Part shown: piece after piece, positions 36,801 to 50,300 of the stretch
Layout: the number at the start of each line of letters is the position of its first letter
Position numbering within the stretch: position 1 is the stretch's first letter
Source of the DNA: Sarcocystis neurona
Lineage: Eukaryota; Apicomplexa; Conoidasida; Eucoccidiorida; Sarcocystidae
DNA: 64,000 nucleotides
Assembly (NCBI GenBank): GCA_000727475.1
Contig: KL647289.1
Coordinates: forward strand, 886,642-950,641
Direction of reading: 5' to 3'
The notes under the pieces: model-generated
The model's database searches: none
What the model was told of the DNA's origin: nothing
The model's input: the letters and a program-made list of their open reading frames with translations, nothing else
Program-made: the position numbers and the translations under genes

Positions 36801-39800
36801 TGGATAAACACTGCCTGTCCCGTCAGCACCACCGCCTTGCAGAACCCATCTCTGTCTGGCAGCTTCCCGGTCTCTCTGCAGAGCTTCGGATCCGAAGGTC
36901 AGAACAATTACACGTGTGCACAGGTCTGCCCCTCTGTCGCACATGCACACATGCGCCTGCCTATCCTTCTGAATAATTTCTCTTTTTTCTGCTCTCCCTC
37001 TCTCTCCCCCCCTACGTACGCCTCTACAGGTCACCGTTAGAACACAGAACGATGGCCGCGCCGCTACCGTTGTCCTCAAACATGTGTGCAGACCTGTCTT
37101 ACTTCTACAGATGCGTATGTGTACTGCGCACGACATGCATACATACGTGTGCCCTGTGTGCTACTCAGACGCGCTACGTGGTTCTTTGTAGACCTCTTGT
37201 GCTTCAGCGCTGCTCGCTTCATAGACGCACCCCCCCTTCCCCCGCCGTCCTGTCTTCTCCATGCACTTCTTGTGCGTCTTCCTGCATCTTTTCTGCTCTG
37301 CTCTGTCTGTCCAGACTTGCACCAGCCCCCACGCATCGAGACACATGTCAGACTACACGTATAAACGGGTGGACGCGCACACGGGTGTTGCCAGACAATC
37401 ACAAACATTGACAAGTTCGCTCCCCGCAGCAGCTGCAAGCTCTCAACGTCATTCGACGCCTGCTTTGCATTAAACGTCTTCCTGAGCAGCAAGTACAAAC
37501 CCTCACCGACACACACACAGAGTCATCATCTACCGCGGGCAAATCTCTTACTCTGCCCTTACGCACGCACAAAAAATGTCCACGTCTTCAAACCGAAATA
37601 CACGCATGTCTGTACTTCCTAATCTCCTTCTCTCTGTACCTACACGCATCAATTTTCATATCTCTGTCTCCGTATAGACAGCCTCTCTTTTCCGTATACT
37701 CACCAATATATACACATCTACGTATGGACGACGTAACAACGGAGAAATGCGTTTACAGGTATGCGGGTGGAGGTAGGAGAGAGAGAAAGAATGGGCATCC
37801 TTTCCTACCGAGTGTTTTTGCCAGCAACGCATGCTCGCGAGTCTGTCCGCCTTTTTCGAAGCCCGTTTCAAATTCTCCTTTCCTCGCGGAAATGATCAAC
37901 ACGCCTACATCCGCTTGTGCCGCTCCTTCGATCATATTTGGCACGAAAGCGCGATGGCCGGGAGCGTCCAGCAGCGTAAAGCGCCGGTTCGGCGTCGAAA
38001 AGAACGCGCGCCCCACCTCAACTGTCTTCCCCTGTTAAATCGAAGGGAAACAAGGGAGCAGGAGACAAAGAAGGACAGGACCACGAGCTAAATTATTGCC
38101 AAATATACACGCACATGGGAAATATACATACACGTGGGTATAAATATGAATATATATATATATACGTATACTTAAATACACGTGTATACAGATACCCCTG
38201 TGCGCACACTGTGGAAGTATCAAGTACTTGTATACACATCAGAAGTTTGTGCAACCAATGCCATACAGCAGACTGAGTCTACAGACTCGTCTACATACGT
38301 ACACACAAGTATGGATAGAGATGCGCACACGCACTCGCTTTACATGATGCACGTACCAAAATGCAGCAGTGAAGACGCGCCCGGAGGCACACACAACCAC
38401 AACCAACGAGCCGTGGAGCCGTGAGGACGAAGCAGCAAGCATACGTATCTACGCAGAAACACATGCACATACATATAAATATACGCATGTCTACACATGT
38501 GCACGACCGAAAGTGTACACCCATACAGCCCGGTTTTCCCGCTTGTCAAAAACAGCGATGCAAAGGAGTGCGCCTGCGCCGCCGGTGCATGCCTCATGCT
38601 GCTAACACCGGCCTTTGCACAGGTATAGAGACGGACACGCGTAACAGCATGTAGCCGCGTGGGCGCCTGCTGATCACACACACAGGCGCGCTTTTGTGTA
38701 CATACGTACGTACGGCCGGTGATACAGCAGATGTAACACGTACGCCCGGAAAACCCTGCTTCAAGTGTATGTACACACAAGAAACGCTATCCGCGATAGC
38801 AGACATGCAGTCTCGTTGGCCACGGCTACTGAACCGCAGCCGGAAGGCTGCAGCAGGGCGTGTGCATGGAAGTCACTCGTGTGATAGCAACAGCGCTGCG
38901 TTATACCTTCTGGCGCTCTTCCTCGTTGATATCCATGACGAAAGCAAGAAACCAGCTTTCCCTGTTCTTTTCCTTGGCTTCCCTCTCGTACTTTTCGATC
39001 GTCCGTTCATCCACGCCACCGGTGAGGTACAAAATGTTGCCGCAGGTCGTGCTCTTCCCTGCGTCGACGTGTCCGATGAAGACAACGTTCAAATGCGGCC
39101 GGCCGTCGGGAGGCGGTCGCTTGCTCGCAGCCGCAACGGCAGCAACGTCCTTGGTCGACGAACCCTTCGCCGGGCCCCACGCTGCTGCAGCTGCGCCTTC
39201 TCCCCGCTCTGTTGCTGCTGCGGCACCCCCAACGCGCGGCGAGGCTGCTACTGGTGGAGTCGTTTCTTCCGGCGGCGTAGGCGGCACAGCACTCGCTGCT
39301 GCAGCGTCGACCAGGTCCTCTGCGCCCACACCGCACACCGCACACGCGACCGCCCCGAGAACACTTAACGCTCGGATGCAAACGTGTGCAGGCCCTCCAC
39401 ACGGCCATCTCGTATATGCAAGTGACACGCGATCGCATGTCCCTCCACAGACGTGCTCAGACGGATACACACAACTACTTTCTAGAAAGTGTGAGAGAGA
39501 GAGGCAGAGAGAGAGACACACAGGTACACACAGTCCCCCAAGACAGAGACCAGTCAGTTCCCGCGTCAGCTGATCCCGGGCGGTGTGCACTGGCTTCTGC
39601 AGCTGCTGCCTGCCAAAGTTTCTATGCAGTGCAGAAGGTCAGCTGCTCAGGCGGGCGAGAATGTCTGCGTACCGGCCTCATCGAGCCAAGATTCGTCCTT
39701 GGTAGTTGCTGGGGCCGCTGCTTCTTCGAGAGACGTGTCGAGAGTCATTTCCTTCATTTCCTGCGACAGGGCGTTCACTTGCGGGTCGCTCACCATCGCT

Positions 39801-42800
39801 GCTGCTGCTGCTGCGCCCGCCTTCTCTGCGAAAGTTGCACCGTTCTCTGCTGCGGCACGCGGCGAGGACTGCGTGGGCGGCGTCGCATTGAACGTGGCTG
39901 CCATCGTCCCCCCTGCACAACAGCGCAGGCAGTTTCTGATGCGAAGAAACCGGTCCGACGCACTTACGCGTCCATGCAGAACAGAAGAGCAAGCAAAAAA
40001 AGGAACTGCCATGCAGGCCGACGCAAACATACGCAAGTTCCTGCGGCCGCACGCGGTACAAGTATGCGACCTGACTACGAGGTCCAGGCGACTGAAGCGC
40101 CACCTGTAACGACAGGAACAAAAAAGCCTGCAGGAAATCTCGGTCGGGGCAAGCACACATGTTGCATTGCAGCTGCAGGGAGCGAATATACATATATATA
40201 TACATATATGTGTACATGCATACGCACACGTGTACACATGTATATATATTTGTGTATGTCTATACGTATGTATATATATACATATGTGTACTGACATTTG
40301 GAACGAGAGATGCGTACCGGCACCCCTTCGCCTGCACTACTCACAAGCGAAATGCACAGAGTAATACGCAGTAGATGTACGCACGATGTACGAATGTGGA
40401 TCACCCACACACGTGCTACAAGTACGAGGTACACTACCCGCGCACATCGTATGCACAAAAACTAATGCATGGAAAGACCCACGCGCACGTCGCATATATT
40501 GGCCATCCACTCATATGCATATACACATATATGTACGCATTCGTTGGGATATATAAATATACGTATACATCTATATTGTATGTATCTACAGATATATCCG
40601 CACATGTATCTCTGCATACTATCCACACGTATCTACGTACAAACCCCTTTCTCTCTCTCTCTCTCTCTGTACACATATATATATGGCGAACGACAACCCA
40701 TGGACACGATGAAACACACAAATACCGTCTTCTAAGAAAGCATCCACGCACACGAATAACCACGCAAAACGGACGCCCAGATGTCCCCTCGCACGAGCTA
40801 CTCATGGAAACGAAACTACGTGCATACACTCCGGCAAGTGCGGGTCGACAAGATGTACACACCAGCGGCACACACGGGGGCGAAAAACAAGCATGACAGA
40901 GAACAACTACGGCGGCCAGAGAGGGAAAGCGTCTACTTCACTACGGGAGACGAAGATATCCCTCTGCAGAGTCCGGCCCATGATTCGTGCACGGACGCAC
41001 ACTGTGTGTCCTCCCCACCCGATACACCGAAGCAGAAATGTCAACCCGGCACCAAGCAAATGCAACAGACGCACTCGTGCATGAGGAACGACCAAAAGAA
41101 TGCGTCGTCCCGAAGGAAGAATCGCACACAAGGGAAAGTCCACGTCCTCTTCACACCCAGGCAGGCCTCCCCACATCGGCGTCACATCTCCCTCCCAAAA
41201 GCTACGAAACGCGTGGGACCGGGAAGACTCCGTTTCCACGACTTCTGCCTGCCAACTGAGCCTCCGTCGAGAGGGAGAAGACGAGCCGCCGCGACACACA
41301 GATCTACACCACGCCCCGGGGACCGCGGGTAGTCGACAAGCTATCTCTTCGCGCACGACGCGCCATTTACTGGCAGTTATTCCGTGCAACACACACGCGC
41401 CAGTACGAAAGAGAGAGACGAACAGGCAAGCCCTTCTCAAACCGCTCCTCCTTGCTGCGATTCGAGCAGTGTCTTTGCGCCTGCCGGCTGCATGCATGCA
41501 GCACCTTTAATTTACAACGCGTGCACTGTCGTGTTCGAGCCGGTGGCTGTGCCCCTCGCGAGCTCCTCGTAATTACACGCACTTGGAAAAGCATATGTTC
41601 GCCAGCTTCACTCACACGCGTAAACATAAACTCGTCTACACGAAAAATTCCGGGAACCACACTCAAAAGACGTACGGACATACGGGAATACGTCGGGAGA
41701 GGAATACAACTGTGCAAACGTACAGTTATAAATACGTGAACATAAACAGGCACACACATATATACATGTCTTTGGGAGGGTCTATACTCTCGTATATCTG
41801 CATACGGGCACACAGCTATCTCTCTTTATATATATATATATATATACTCACACCGATACATCCGCATGTGTATACAAACACAGAAGCAGGCAAGTAAGTT
41901 CACGGCAGCGTAAGCTAGTTCTGAGTAGACCGGCGTTTGCTCGTGTGACTACAAAGTCCTCCGCTCCTGCGTGTGTCCACACCCCGCCGCAGCTCGGACT
42001 GACTGCAGAGGCGGTAATTTTCTCCCCCACGACCCCATCGCTTTGCACGCAAAGTATAGCAACTCAAGGATGTGTTTGCCGGAGACGCGTTGCACGACGC
42101 AGAAGAAACAGCAGCTCGCGCAAAAGAATGTGTACGTTCACACACCTGCAGGCGTATGTACACATGCGTCTAAATAGATCCACACACACATACACGCACA
42201 CCTACATACATCGAGATTTGTGTACCTATACATTTACGTGTACATAAAAACTGGTATACATGAGTACGGATACGGATATGTGTCCGGATTTATCTCCACA
42301 TATATATATGCGTAAATGTCAAGTGCTATTACGCACACAAATGGCAGCACAGGTCGCGGTCACTCCTGACGTTCACACGGCTAACTGCCGGTTCAAAAGG
42401 TCCTCCTCAATGCCATCTGGCCACCCCCCTTTCCACATTCCAAACTAACAGTAGTACCGCTATTCTATGGAAGAAGAACAGTACAGGTACAGCCTTGTGC
42501 AAGGGAGTTTGCAACAGGCACGAATAAGGACCGCGGCGACCAGGCAACAAAACACCAACAGGACAGGAAAGAGCTAAAATGCGGAAGGACAATCGCCGAT
42601 ATGCTCGGTTCTGCAGCTACCAAACACCGCCGTCAGACGCTGAGAGACCCAGACATCGGACACAGACGAAGACTCCACGCGGTACGCGATACAAAGACAC
42701 GCTAGAAAAAGTGGGGATCCACGCAATATGTATACACATGTGCGTGCAGCAACGCCTGAATAAGAGTGGAGGAGGGGCCAATAGTACGCCCACGCATACG

Positions 42801-43311
42801 CACATGTGTCTACGTGCATACACACACGTGGTTGTATTCAAACGTGTTCACAGATACATACATACAAGCATACATGTACGTATATAAAGATACGATCCCG
42901 CACGCGGGGAGAGGGACAAAAGATAACCCACGCATGCATGCATATTATATTCCTACGTATACGTGTAGCGAGGGGAAGACGTGCACACGATGGGTTGCAG
43001 ACGCACACCTTGCTTGCGCAACGGGGAACAACCCACAGTAGCTAGGCGACAGCTATAGAGAACGGATGCACACGCATTAAAAGCCAAACATATGGTGGAC
43101 ATACGTGTGGGCGATGTCTTGGCTATCACCGCGAGCTTTGCACGGCACGAGAGATGAGAGAGGCACAATATATACGAAGCGTATTAAAACTCCGTTTGAG
43201 ACACACGGCGCGTAAAGGAGAAAAAGGCACCAAGGAGCGTGACCATTCTCTGAATGAAAACCTACCGGGGACGAAGACAGCGGCGTTCGGGTTGAAGAGG
43301 AAGTTCGACAT
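30808..43311 (-). CDS. eRF3 (SUP35/GSPT): Eukaryotic release factor 3 (eRF3), 11 exons
   Basis: Translation termination GTPase that partners eRF1 at stop codons. Eleven exons join in phase to 608 aa: 43266-43311, 39673-39912, 38907-39319, 37809-38031, 36062-36240, 34607-34755, 34264-34330, 33508-33811, 32456-32538, 31662-31734, 30808-30857 (TAG at 30,810-30,808). The ATG sits in CCAAAATGTCG. Exon 1 encodes a PAM2-like motif ([14 protein letters not shown]), the known ligand of the PABP MLLE domain. Residues about 16-170 are Ala/Glu/Pro-rich linker. The GTPase has G1 GHVDAGKST (178-186), G3 DAPGH (255-259), G4 NKMD (317-320) and G5 SGL. Domains 2/3 carry [25 protein letters not shown] and [18 protein letters not shown], which in the family contact eRF1. 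The last exon adds [10 protein letters not shown]. All donors are GT and all acceptors AG. The first intron is 3,353 bp. No prion-type Gln/Asn domain is present. Confidence 0.95.
32196..32223. repeat. (TA)n microsatellite in eRF3 intron
   Basis: An uninterrupted run of about 13 TA units, CATATAT...ATATGC, in the eRF3 intron between the exons ending at 32,456 and starting at 31,734. The flanks are CA/TG-rich. Confidence 0.9.
33812..34263. repeat. CAG/CTG-rich eRF3 intron
   Basis: The whole 452-bp intron between the eRF3 exons at 34,264-34,330 and 33,508-33,811 is dense in CAG/GCAGCA (plus strand). Read on the minus strand it stays open in frame with the downstream exon, giving a Leu/Cys/Ala-rich translation. 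The exon join shown for eRF3 skips it exactly, and conserved sequence (GTLVPGMN / CLLMPNK) resumes on either side, so I treat it as intron. Confidence 0.75.
35375..36060. repeat. Polypyrimidine/polypurine tract in eRF3 intron
   Basis: Nearly 690 bp is C/T on the plus strand with few interruptions (runs such as CCCCCCTTCG, CTTTTTTTTTGCC, CTCTCCCCCCTTGG). The transcribed eRF3 sense strand is therefore a G/A-rich polypurine tract. It begins immediately after the donor of the exon ending at 36,062 and fills the first half of that 1.3-kb intron. Long homopurine strands can form triplex or R-loop structures; whether this one does is not shown. Confidence 0.9.
40185..40300. repeat. TA/CA-alternating array, eRF3 intron 1
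   Basis: ATACATATATATATACATATATGTGTACATGC-like sequence in the first eRF3 intron, about 270 bp upstream (in the gene's direction) of the second exon. Further blocks occur in the same intron near 40,510-40,600, 41,740-41,850 and 42,180-42,310. Confidence 0.85.
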
Positions 43312-46300
43312 TTTGGCGGCAAAGGACAGCTCTTCCCAGAAAACTCGGTCCTCCAGACGTGTAGAAAGTGGAGCAGTGTAAGGAGCACACTGACGACAGA
43401 TAAATATAAAAACCGATTTTTTGCTTCAGCAGGGTAAACGTACGCGCACCTACAATATAAAGATTATGAGGATTCACGCACTTCGAAGCCTCCGCGTCCC
43501 TGAGCGCTGATGCGTCCGGAATTGACACCTTCTCCCGCTCACGTTCAAACGTTCACCATTTACAGGTAAATTGGTAGATACATGTAGGTTAGATGCATAT
43601 AATCATATGTGTGAGAGCGTTTAGGCGCGCAGACGCTCTAAATCTGGGCGGAGTAACAGCGACACCGAACAAGAGGAAAAGGTCCGTGCAAAGCGCCGGC
43701 ATGAAGGAACCTTAGCAAATTAAAGAACACACACGAAAATAATGTAGCATGAGCTGAAGCACGAAAGAAAACAGGATCCCCAGCAGAGTCGTAAACAATA
43801 AGTTTCATGCAGGCCACGAATTTGACTTTCGTGCACGCTAGAAGAAAGAGTTTCACACTGGCGGTTCCGCGTGTCATACGCGGTGCACACAAACCATATA
43901 GGGCAACTTACGTTACTGCCACTGGAGAAAGCGGCTGGCATTCGAGTGAGTTTGGCTCTCCATAAGTGCAGCGAAAGAACTTCACCAGAAAGATAAGATT
44001 GGGAGACGATTACTTGGATAAGTGGCCGCACCCTCTGTTGTTGTATCCCAGAGCACATTGGCTCTCAAGTCGAACGAGGTAAATGCTTCTTCAGGGTCAC
44101 TGCCGACAAAGGCGTTTCGACGTAGCGTTCACGTATGAAGACGGGGAGTGACCCGTTCGGCACGCAAAAGAATACTGAGTTGTACTGAATAAACACTTAA
44201 TGCGCTTTCAGGGGCGGGGACACGGGCCCCTGAGTATATTGACATCGATAGGTAGACAGATAAATAGGCATATGTATGCACAAAGTATTGCCCACGTCCG
44301 CAGTGCAGTGTCGCCGACAGTAGCTCCTGGGGGAGGGAGAAATTGTCCCGGATATTTAGAAGGATACGCGGAAAGAAACTGAGAATAAATGGACGTCAGT
44401 TGTCCGCAGCTGGTGATAGGCTTGTCCGCAGCGAGCAACTCCAAGGTCGCAGGAGCGCAGCAGACGCGGGGAGAAGACAAAAAGTTGAGGAGAACTGCCT
44501 CCTATCGACTTCAGTAAAAAAGTGTTCCTTTTCGTTAATTTGAAATGCCGTCTCTCCCATCGGTACGACTGCAATTTGATGTCTGCTGGCAGTGCATGCT
44601 GATTCGACCTCTCGAAACTAGATGCTCCAGCTGGGACTAAATTTACCGTCTACGCATGCAGACGCTGGCCCGTAATTTGTAATGAGTGGCGCGTCGACGC
44701 GAGTGCGGCGTGGAAGGGGCTGCTGATGCAAGAAAGCGAGTCGGCGCTGGTAGGGGCTGCTAATCACGTAAGAGATGCAGTGTATTCTGCTGTTCCGTGT
44801 TTGCTTAATGCGCAGCCAGTCTTTGTCGCTCCGCGGGAATTACTAATGTTGGAGCATGCGGTGCGTGTTTGTAGTGCGTGCGGGTAACACAGCCACGTCT
44901 ATACCAGACGTATAGCGGCCGCTGGGGCGGAGCCTGTTGATGGCGCCCCTGCATCCTAATACGAATGCTACAGGTCACGGATTTGTGTTGTTCGACGTAG
45001 GACGACACTTGTCTGCACTTCCAGTAGGCGCCCTGAAGCTCTCTTTACGTGTTCCAAGTTTAGGGCTGTCGGTGGACACGCCCAGGATTGGACAGAAATA
45101 GGAGAGCGGTGTGCTCACCGGTGTAAGGCCACAATGTGGGAGAACGCCTGTGAACGTGGAGTTTTTGGCTGGACCTATCAGGACGTGTGGGTGACTGTGT
45201 AGTTACGTTCTATACATTCCTCGACCTTAGCCGCTGCGCACCAACGACGTTACTGAGCATTCACGGTGACACGGTGCAGGTGGATTCACTAAAGGGTATG
45301 CAGATCACAAAAAATGGATGTCGTATCGGTGCCGGGCTCCAATGGTTCTTTCGCTAACGCAGGCGCACGGCAAGCATCGAGCACTGTGAGGTCCTAGTGG
45401 GCGCTACCACGCGGAAGAATGTGTGACAACCCACACGGTCACCGTTGAGGGAAGGCGTACTCGTCTGGATCAGCGGAGGTGTTAAATTTCTGGTAGACGT
45501 GCAGTGCGCTGTGAGTTTAAAATCTGCGTGCTATCACCGCGTACGATCATTATTTACTGTCGTGCTTCGTACTGTATGGTCTTCCCGCAGGTCAGGATGT
45601 GACACACCGGATCGCTTTGTTTTGCCGTCGCCAACGGAGTCCTTCCACAAATAATTATTATTGCAAGCCAGTTGGCTTGGTTTTACGTGATCCGTCTCGT
45701 TCGTGTCAAGTGATTTCGACGCATGTGACGTGTTGTACTGCTCTAGTTTCTGCCTGTGTCCACTTTCCCTGGTAATGTGTGAGTGGATATGCTGTTATTC
45801 CTGCACTGACCAAACACCGGCAAAGAGGCTGAGAAGTACCAGTCCCGCGATCGCAGACGTACGCCGGCTGCGGTGACCGCATACACTCACCCCCGCTGTC
45901 GGACACGAGGCTGCAGCCAGTATCACGGCGCCTAGATTCTGTAATTCTAGCGTCGCATCGACTTAGCCACAGCTTGTGAGGCTGCATTCGGCTAATAGGG
46001 TAATTGGCGTGAGCGAAAGCCATGCGCTTCACCTATATCCAGTATAGAATACGCTGAGCACGCTGGCTGTTAGGTATTTTTGATAGGCAATCAGTGAAGA
46101 AAAAGCAACCATTTCAAACTGTTCTTGTTGGTGCAGGCAGGCACAAGAGCAGTTTGAAAGCGTTGTTCACGTTTACGTGGAATATCCACATGTGCGTATA
46201 ATACTGCGGGCCAGCCTGAACTGGCTCTGCTTGGTGTACTGCGTGGAGTTCTGAATTATCCACCTACAATCTTGTGCAAAGTAAGCAAATTCAAAAATGT

Positions 46301-47375
46301 ACGGGAGTGCCTAACCAGCAGCAGAAACAGAAGTTTACAACCAATTCATTGTTGTCCGTAGCAGGGCAGTAGTTCCTTCCTTCTGCATTGCACCGTGTTG
46401 CGACACAGATCAAAAAAGTGACTCCGTCCGTCGCCTCATTCGCATGTGATGTATGGATAATCTGACCACACGCCCTGCACACATCCATTCTGTACACGTG
46501 CGTGAGCGTATCTGACTTGGCCACACCTCAAGCAAAGTCATTCAAAGACAAAAATCCTGGATATCGACTGTAGTCGTCCCGGTTCTAAATGTGCGTGAGA
46601 AATCTTCATGCGCAGCGAAATCCCCATACAATTTACACGTGCGCACGCGACAGTATTGCAGCCAGCGTGTCCAGTAGAGCACACCCCCTAGTGGGGCACG
46701 GTTCAGCGTCCATCCCGAAAAGGATCATGTTGAATATGTCAACCTGTGGAGCCTTCGTGCCTGCGCGTACACGCGTGCATCAGTTTTTTATCACCTCCGC
46801 AGCTACTGGCAGGATCTAAACTCAACAGCAAAGTACTCTGACTTCTCTGCACGAGCTCTGTACTGCATAGCCTCATCGCCGCATGTGCGGAGAGTTGTAC
46901 ACGCATGCTCCACCTGGAAGGCCCACTGCAGCACATTCTGAAAAGTACTTCCTAGCGGTCCTGCTCAGATGGTATCCGGGTAGTTCCAAAGACGTAGATC
47001 TGCGAGCTGCGTTGGACGGAGAAGGGTTGCTAGGGAATTTGGTCACTTGTTCGCTGCATGTCACTAGACACATATATTTGCCTTCCTAGCTGCCACTTCA
47101 TCCGTCTTCTGCGCACGTGCGTGCCAATGGGTTGTTTAAATCTTTCAGCCGCGAGAAAGAGACGTCCAGTGGTGGGGCCCGAAGAAAGACGTGGAGAGAG
47201 CTATTGTTACGGTCTTCTGGAGTGCCGCTCCGTTCCACCGTTCCCCCTCGCGACGATCAGCTGCGGGTTGTTAAACGTCGTAGAGAAGTCCCGCACTATA
47301 AATACACGTATACCGTCACCTACGGGTTTTCCAACCTCGGTAATCCCTTGTTGGCGGCAGAGCGCGCACTGCTTT
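43312..47375. other. Intergenic region upstream of eRF3
   Basis: These 4 kb run from the eRF3 start codon to the stop codon of the next minus-strand gene. The left part should hold the eRF3 promoter and 5' untranslated exon(s). Open frames (for example 45,706-46,032 minus, 43,638-43,892 minus) have no splice support or recognisable domain. A short diverged direct repeat (GAGT..GGCG..TGG..AGGGGCTGCT) occurs at 44,701 and 44,738, and a long hairpin lies at about 46,104-46,166. Confidence 0.45.
46112..46159. other. Long intergenic hairpin
   Basis: The arm TTTCAAACTGTTCTTG (46,112-46,127) pairs with CAAGAGCAGTTTGAAA (46,144-46,159). That is 16 positions with one mismatch and a 16-nt loop. After a small internal loop, a further CAAC/GTTG step can pair outside the arms, which extends the structure to about 46,104-46,166. 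It could be a small-RNA precursor, a terminal structure or a relic of a mobile element; the sequence alone does not decide. Confidence 0.7.
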
Positions 47376-50300
47376 TCATAAGTCGTTCTCAAAGGGATTG
47401 CTGGGCACGCCGCCACCGGGGGCTCGAGTCTGTCCGCTGCTTTCCACACTGGGAGCAGCAGTATTCTCTTTTTCTGTGGGAATACGTAGATGTGGCGACA
47501 CGTCGGGCGAAGGCATTGTACTTGGTGCCGGTGGATGCACTTGTCGGTACACACTTTTGTGAGATTCACGGTCTCCACTTTGCCCCACGGAAAACTCCGT
47601 CTTTTCAGGGAAACTAATGGCAATTGACGGTTGCTGATTCGCCTGATAAAGAGCCTGAGACGGATCTCCTAGTGACTCTGCACCGCGCAATTGTGCTTCT
47701 GAATGCTGCGAAGTGTAGACGTGCGCCGCTGAGGACGGGGGGGTCAGAGGACGGAAGAGCGTTGACTGCAAGCCTCCCGTAGACTGTTGCAGAGCAGCGA
47801 GTAGACTTTGGGCCTTCTCCATTTCTGGTGCCGTCATCTGCACGTACTGAATGATGATTAAAGCACTCTGGGAGAGAACGGAACAGAACAAAAACGGATC
47901 CAAGCAAAACAGAGGCGTATCGATATCGTACATGTCACGGAGGTCATCCGCATCATCTCGACTGCATGTGTGCGTAGTCCGGAGGCACACCCTGCATCTT
48001 AGCGTGCGCACGCGCTGTTATCTACTATTCGAGACAGCACAACGATACGAAGGCCCCAGCTGTTCACAAAATTTGTCTGCCCCCTAAGGAGCTACGTCAG
48101 CCATGCCCGCCTGGTGCCCTGCGTGCAGTACCAGCAGTAGCGTACGCCTTGTACATCCCCTTACGTTGAAGCACTGCATCTGGACGTACTCTACCTAAAA
48201 GTTGCTGCAGTCCGGAGGCCGCAGGTATCTGGTGGGCCTGCCTTGTGCAGTTGTGCAAGAGACAAACACTGAGGCATCATGTAGATAACTTTTGCTGGAG
48301 AGCTTGCTGCTGCGCGCAGTAGACTACGGCATGAGCAGACTTCCCCGTGATGACTCAGACACGGTAAGGCGAAGGTGACTGCTCAGCTGACTAGCACCGG
48401 GCGTTGCTCGTTGCAGCTATCAGTGGAACAGCACTGACATCAAGCCCCAAAAAAATCCGCTCGCCACTGTACCTGCGAAACGAGAGTCACTGCCTCAGCG
48501 TATCTGCCGTCCATTGCGTTGCTTGTCTCTAACCTACGAGAAACGCAACACGAGGAAGACGCAAGTAGAGGCGGTGAAGTGTGACACTGGGAACACACAC
48601 TTGGCGGGGGAGTCGGCATTATTTGGTGTCTACTCTTGTGCACACTTTCACGTCTACACCCCACAAGCAGAGACGTTTACAACTGCGCGTTATGCCCGTC
48701 GCACGCGAGGACTGTACACGTCTGCAGCGTGCAACAAGGTGGCCGTGTCGTACACTTCTTGGGCGGAGAAGCAGAATTCGCAACGGATATACTTTCTCTG
48801 CAGCGTTGATGTGTGTACAGTGTAAAGGCTCCGCACGACGCGTACGCGCAGGCTGTGCTTGACACGGCGTGGACCTCCGCGCAAAAAGAAGCCGCTCACG
48901 AAGCGAGCACTTGTGTCTACAACACTGTTAGATACATGCCGAAGCAGAGAAAGGCTTACGCCACCAATACCTTACAGTGCACCCGAAGCGTGTCACGTCA
49001 AAGGCGACATGCCCTTGGAGGGCACACGACAAAGTTAGTCTGTATGGTTTTTGCTTTACGCAGCATTTCTCCGCAGTGGTTCTTCTTGCACCGTTGCCAA
49101 AGTTATCCTCCATTCAGGTTTTCACTCTTTGAGAGTCGAGCATCATAGCACACACTACGTGTACGGAGACAGGTAAAGGTCTCCGAGACTCGTTTTGCTG
49201 CGGATGGCCGTCCACTACAAACCGTCTCGCTGCCTGGAGTCTCCTTCTACGTAGGATTGTCGAACGTACTCGGTCTCGACGTCTTTGATCTTAAACTGCC
49301 GGTTGACGGTATTGTATTTGTTCTCCACCTGGAGTGAGGTCAGGCCAACAATAAATGACACAACGCACTTTCTCGTGGCCCTCTGTGTAGACAACACAAA
49401 GTATCCTCCCCCTTGCGCTAGCCCAGTGAGGAGAGCAATCGTCACGGACAGGGTACTGTGGGGCCGGGCCTCTCTTTGGCGTCAGCTAAGACGCCTTAGT
49501 TCGAGCTTTTTTTCACCGCTGTTCGTTCGTGTGTGTCTACGTAGTTTCAAGTCTACGGGTATCTGCGCGTGACACGGCGGTGCTCCCATCTGCCACGCGT
49601 ACGTTACTGTGGCAGTTCGTCGATATTGTTCAGCCGCAGATGCACACAGTCGGTCGACAAAAAATAAAGTATCGAACACAGTGCTCCGTAACGTGTACCA
49701 GGCTGGAAAAAGAGCCACTCCTTCGGAGAAAAATACCTTTGCTAGATACCTAGGGCACGACGCTACTAGCTGCAACGACATCTCTTAAGCCTACGCTCGC
49801 AGAATTTTCAGCTATGCCTCCCCAATAGGTGTACAGCAGCATTATAGAAGCGTCAAACGGAAACGCTTTAAGACGAGAGTGCCATACAAGGTTCAGCCTT
49901 TGCTGACCGTCCTGTATTTGAGTGCGAAACCTGCGTGTTCGCGCAGCCTGGAGCTCACATATTGTTCCAAAACGTGTACGAAGGCGACTGGTGCCCTTAC
50001 TACTCGTGTACTGCTGGTCCGGCAGACTCTGCAACGGGGACTGCTTTCCCAGAATGCTGTTGTAAAGATGCAGTAGAAGACTTGGACGAAACCCTTCATA
50101 CCTTAGCAAGACGTTTCTGTAATGCCGGCGTCGGGTTTGTGTTGTACTTGACGCGTAATTTCTCCAAACTCTGAGAGAATGGACACAGAGCAGATATGCG
50201 AACGAAGGTTCACTTCAGGCGATACGTCATGCAGCGCGCTCAGAAACTCGTATAGTAAACGACCGCATACTTACTAAAAAGTGCAACAAATATGCCTGCG

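Noticed and set aside
39673..39904. eRF3 start at the Met of 39,904
   Set aside because: The exon begins earlier at an AG acceptor (39,914-39,913) in phase 1. The 43,311 exon supplies an in-phase start in an AAAATG context together with a PAM2 motif.
47117..47617. 166-codon plus-strand frame
   Set aside because: Its right half is antisense to the terminal exon of the coiled-coil gene, and its left half has no recognisable feature; most likely a chance frame.
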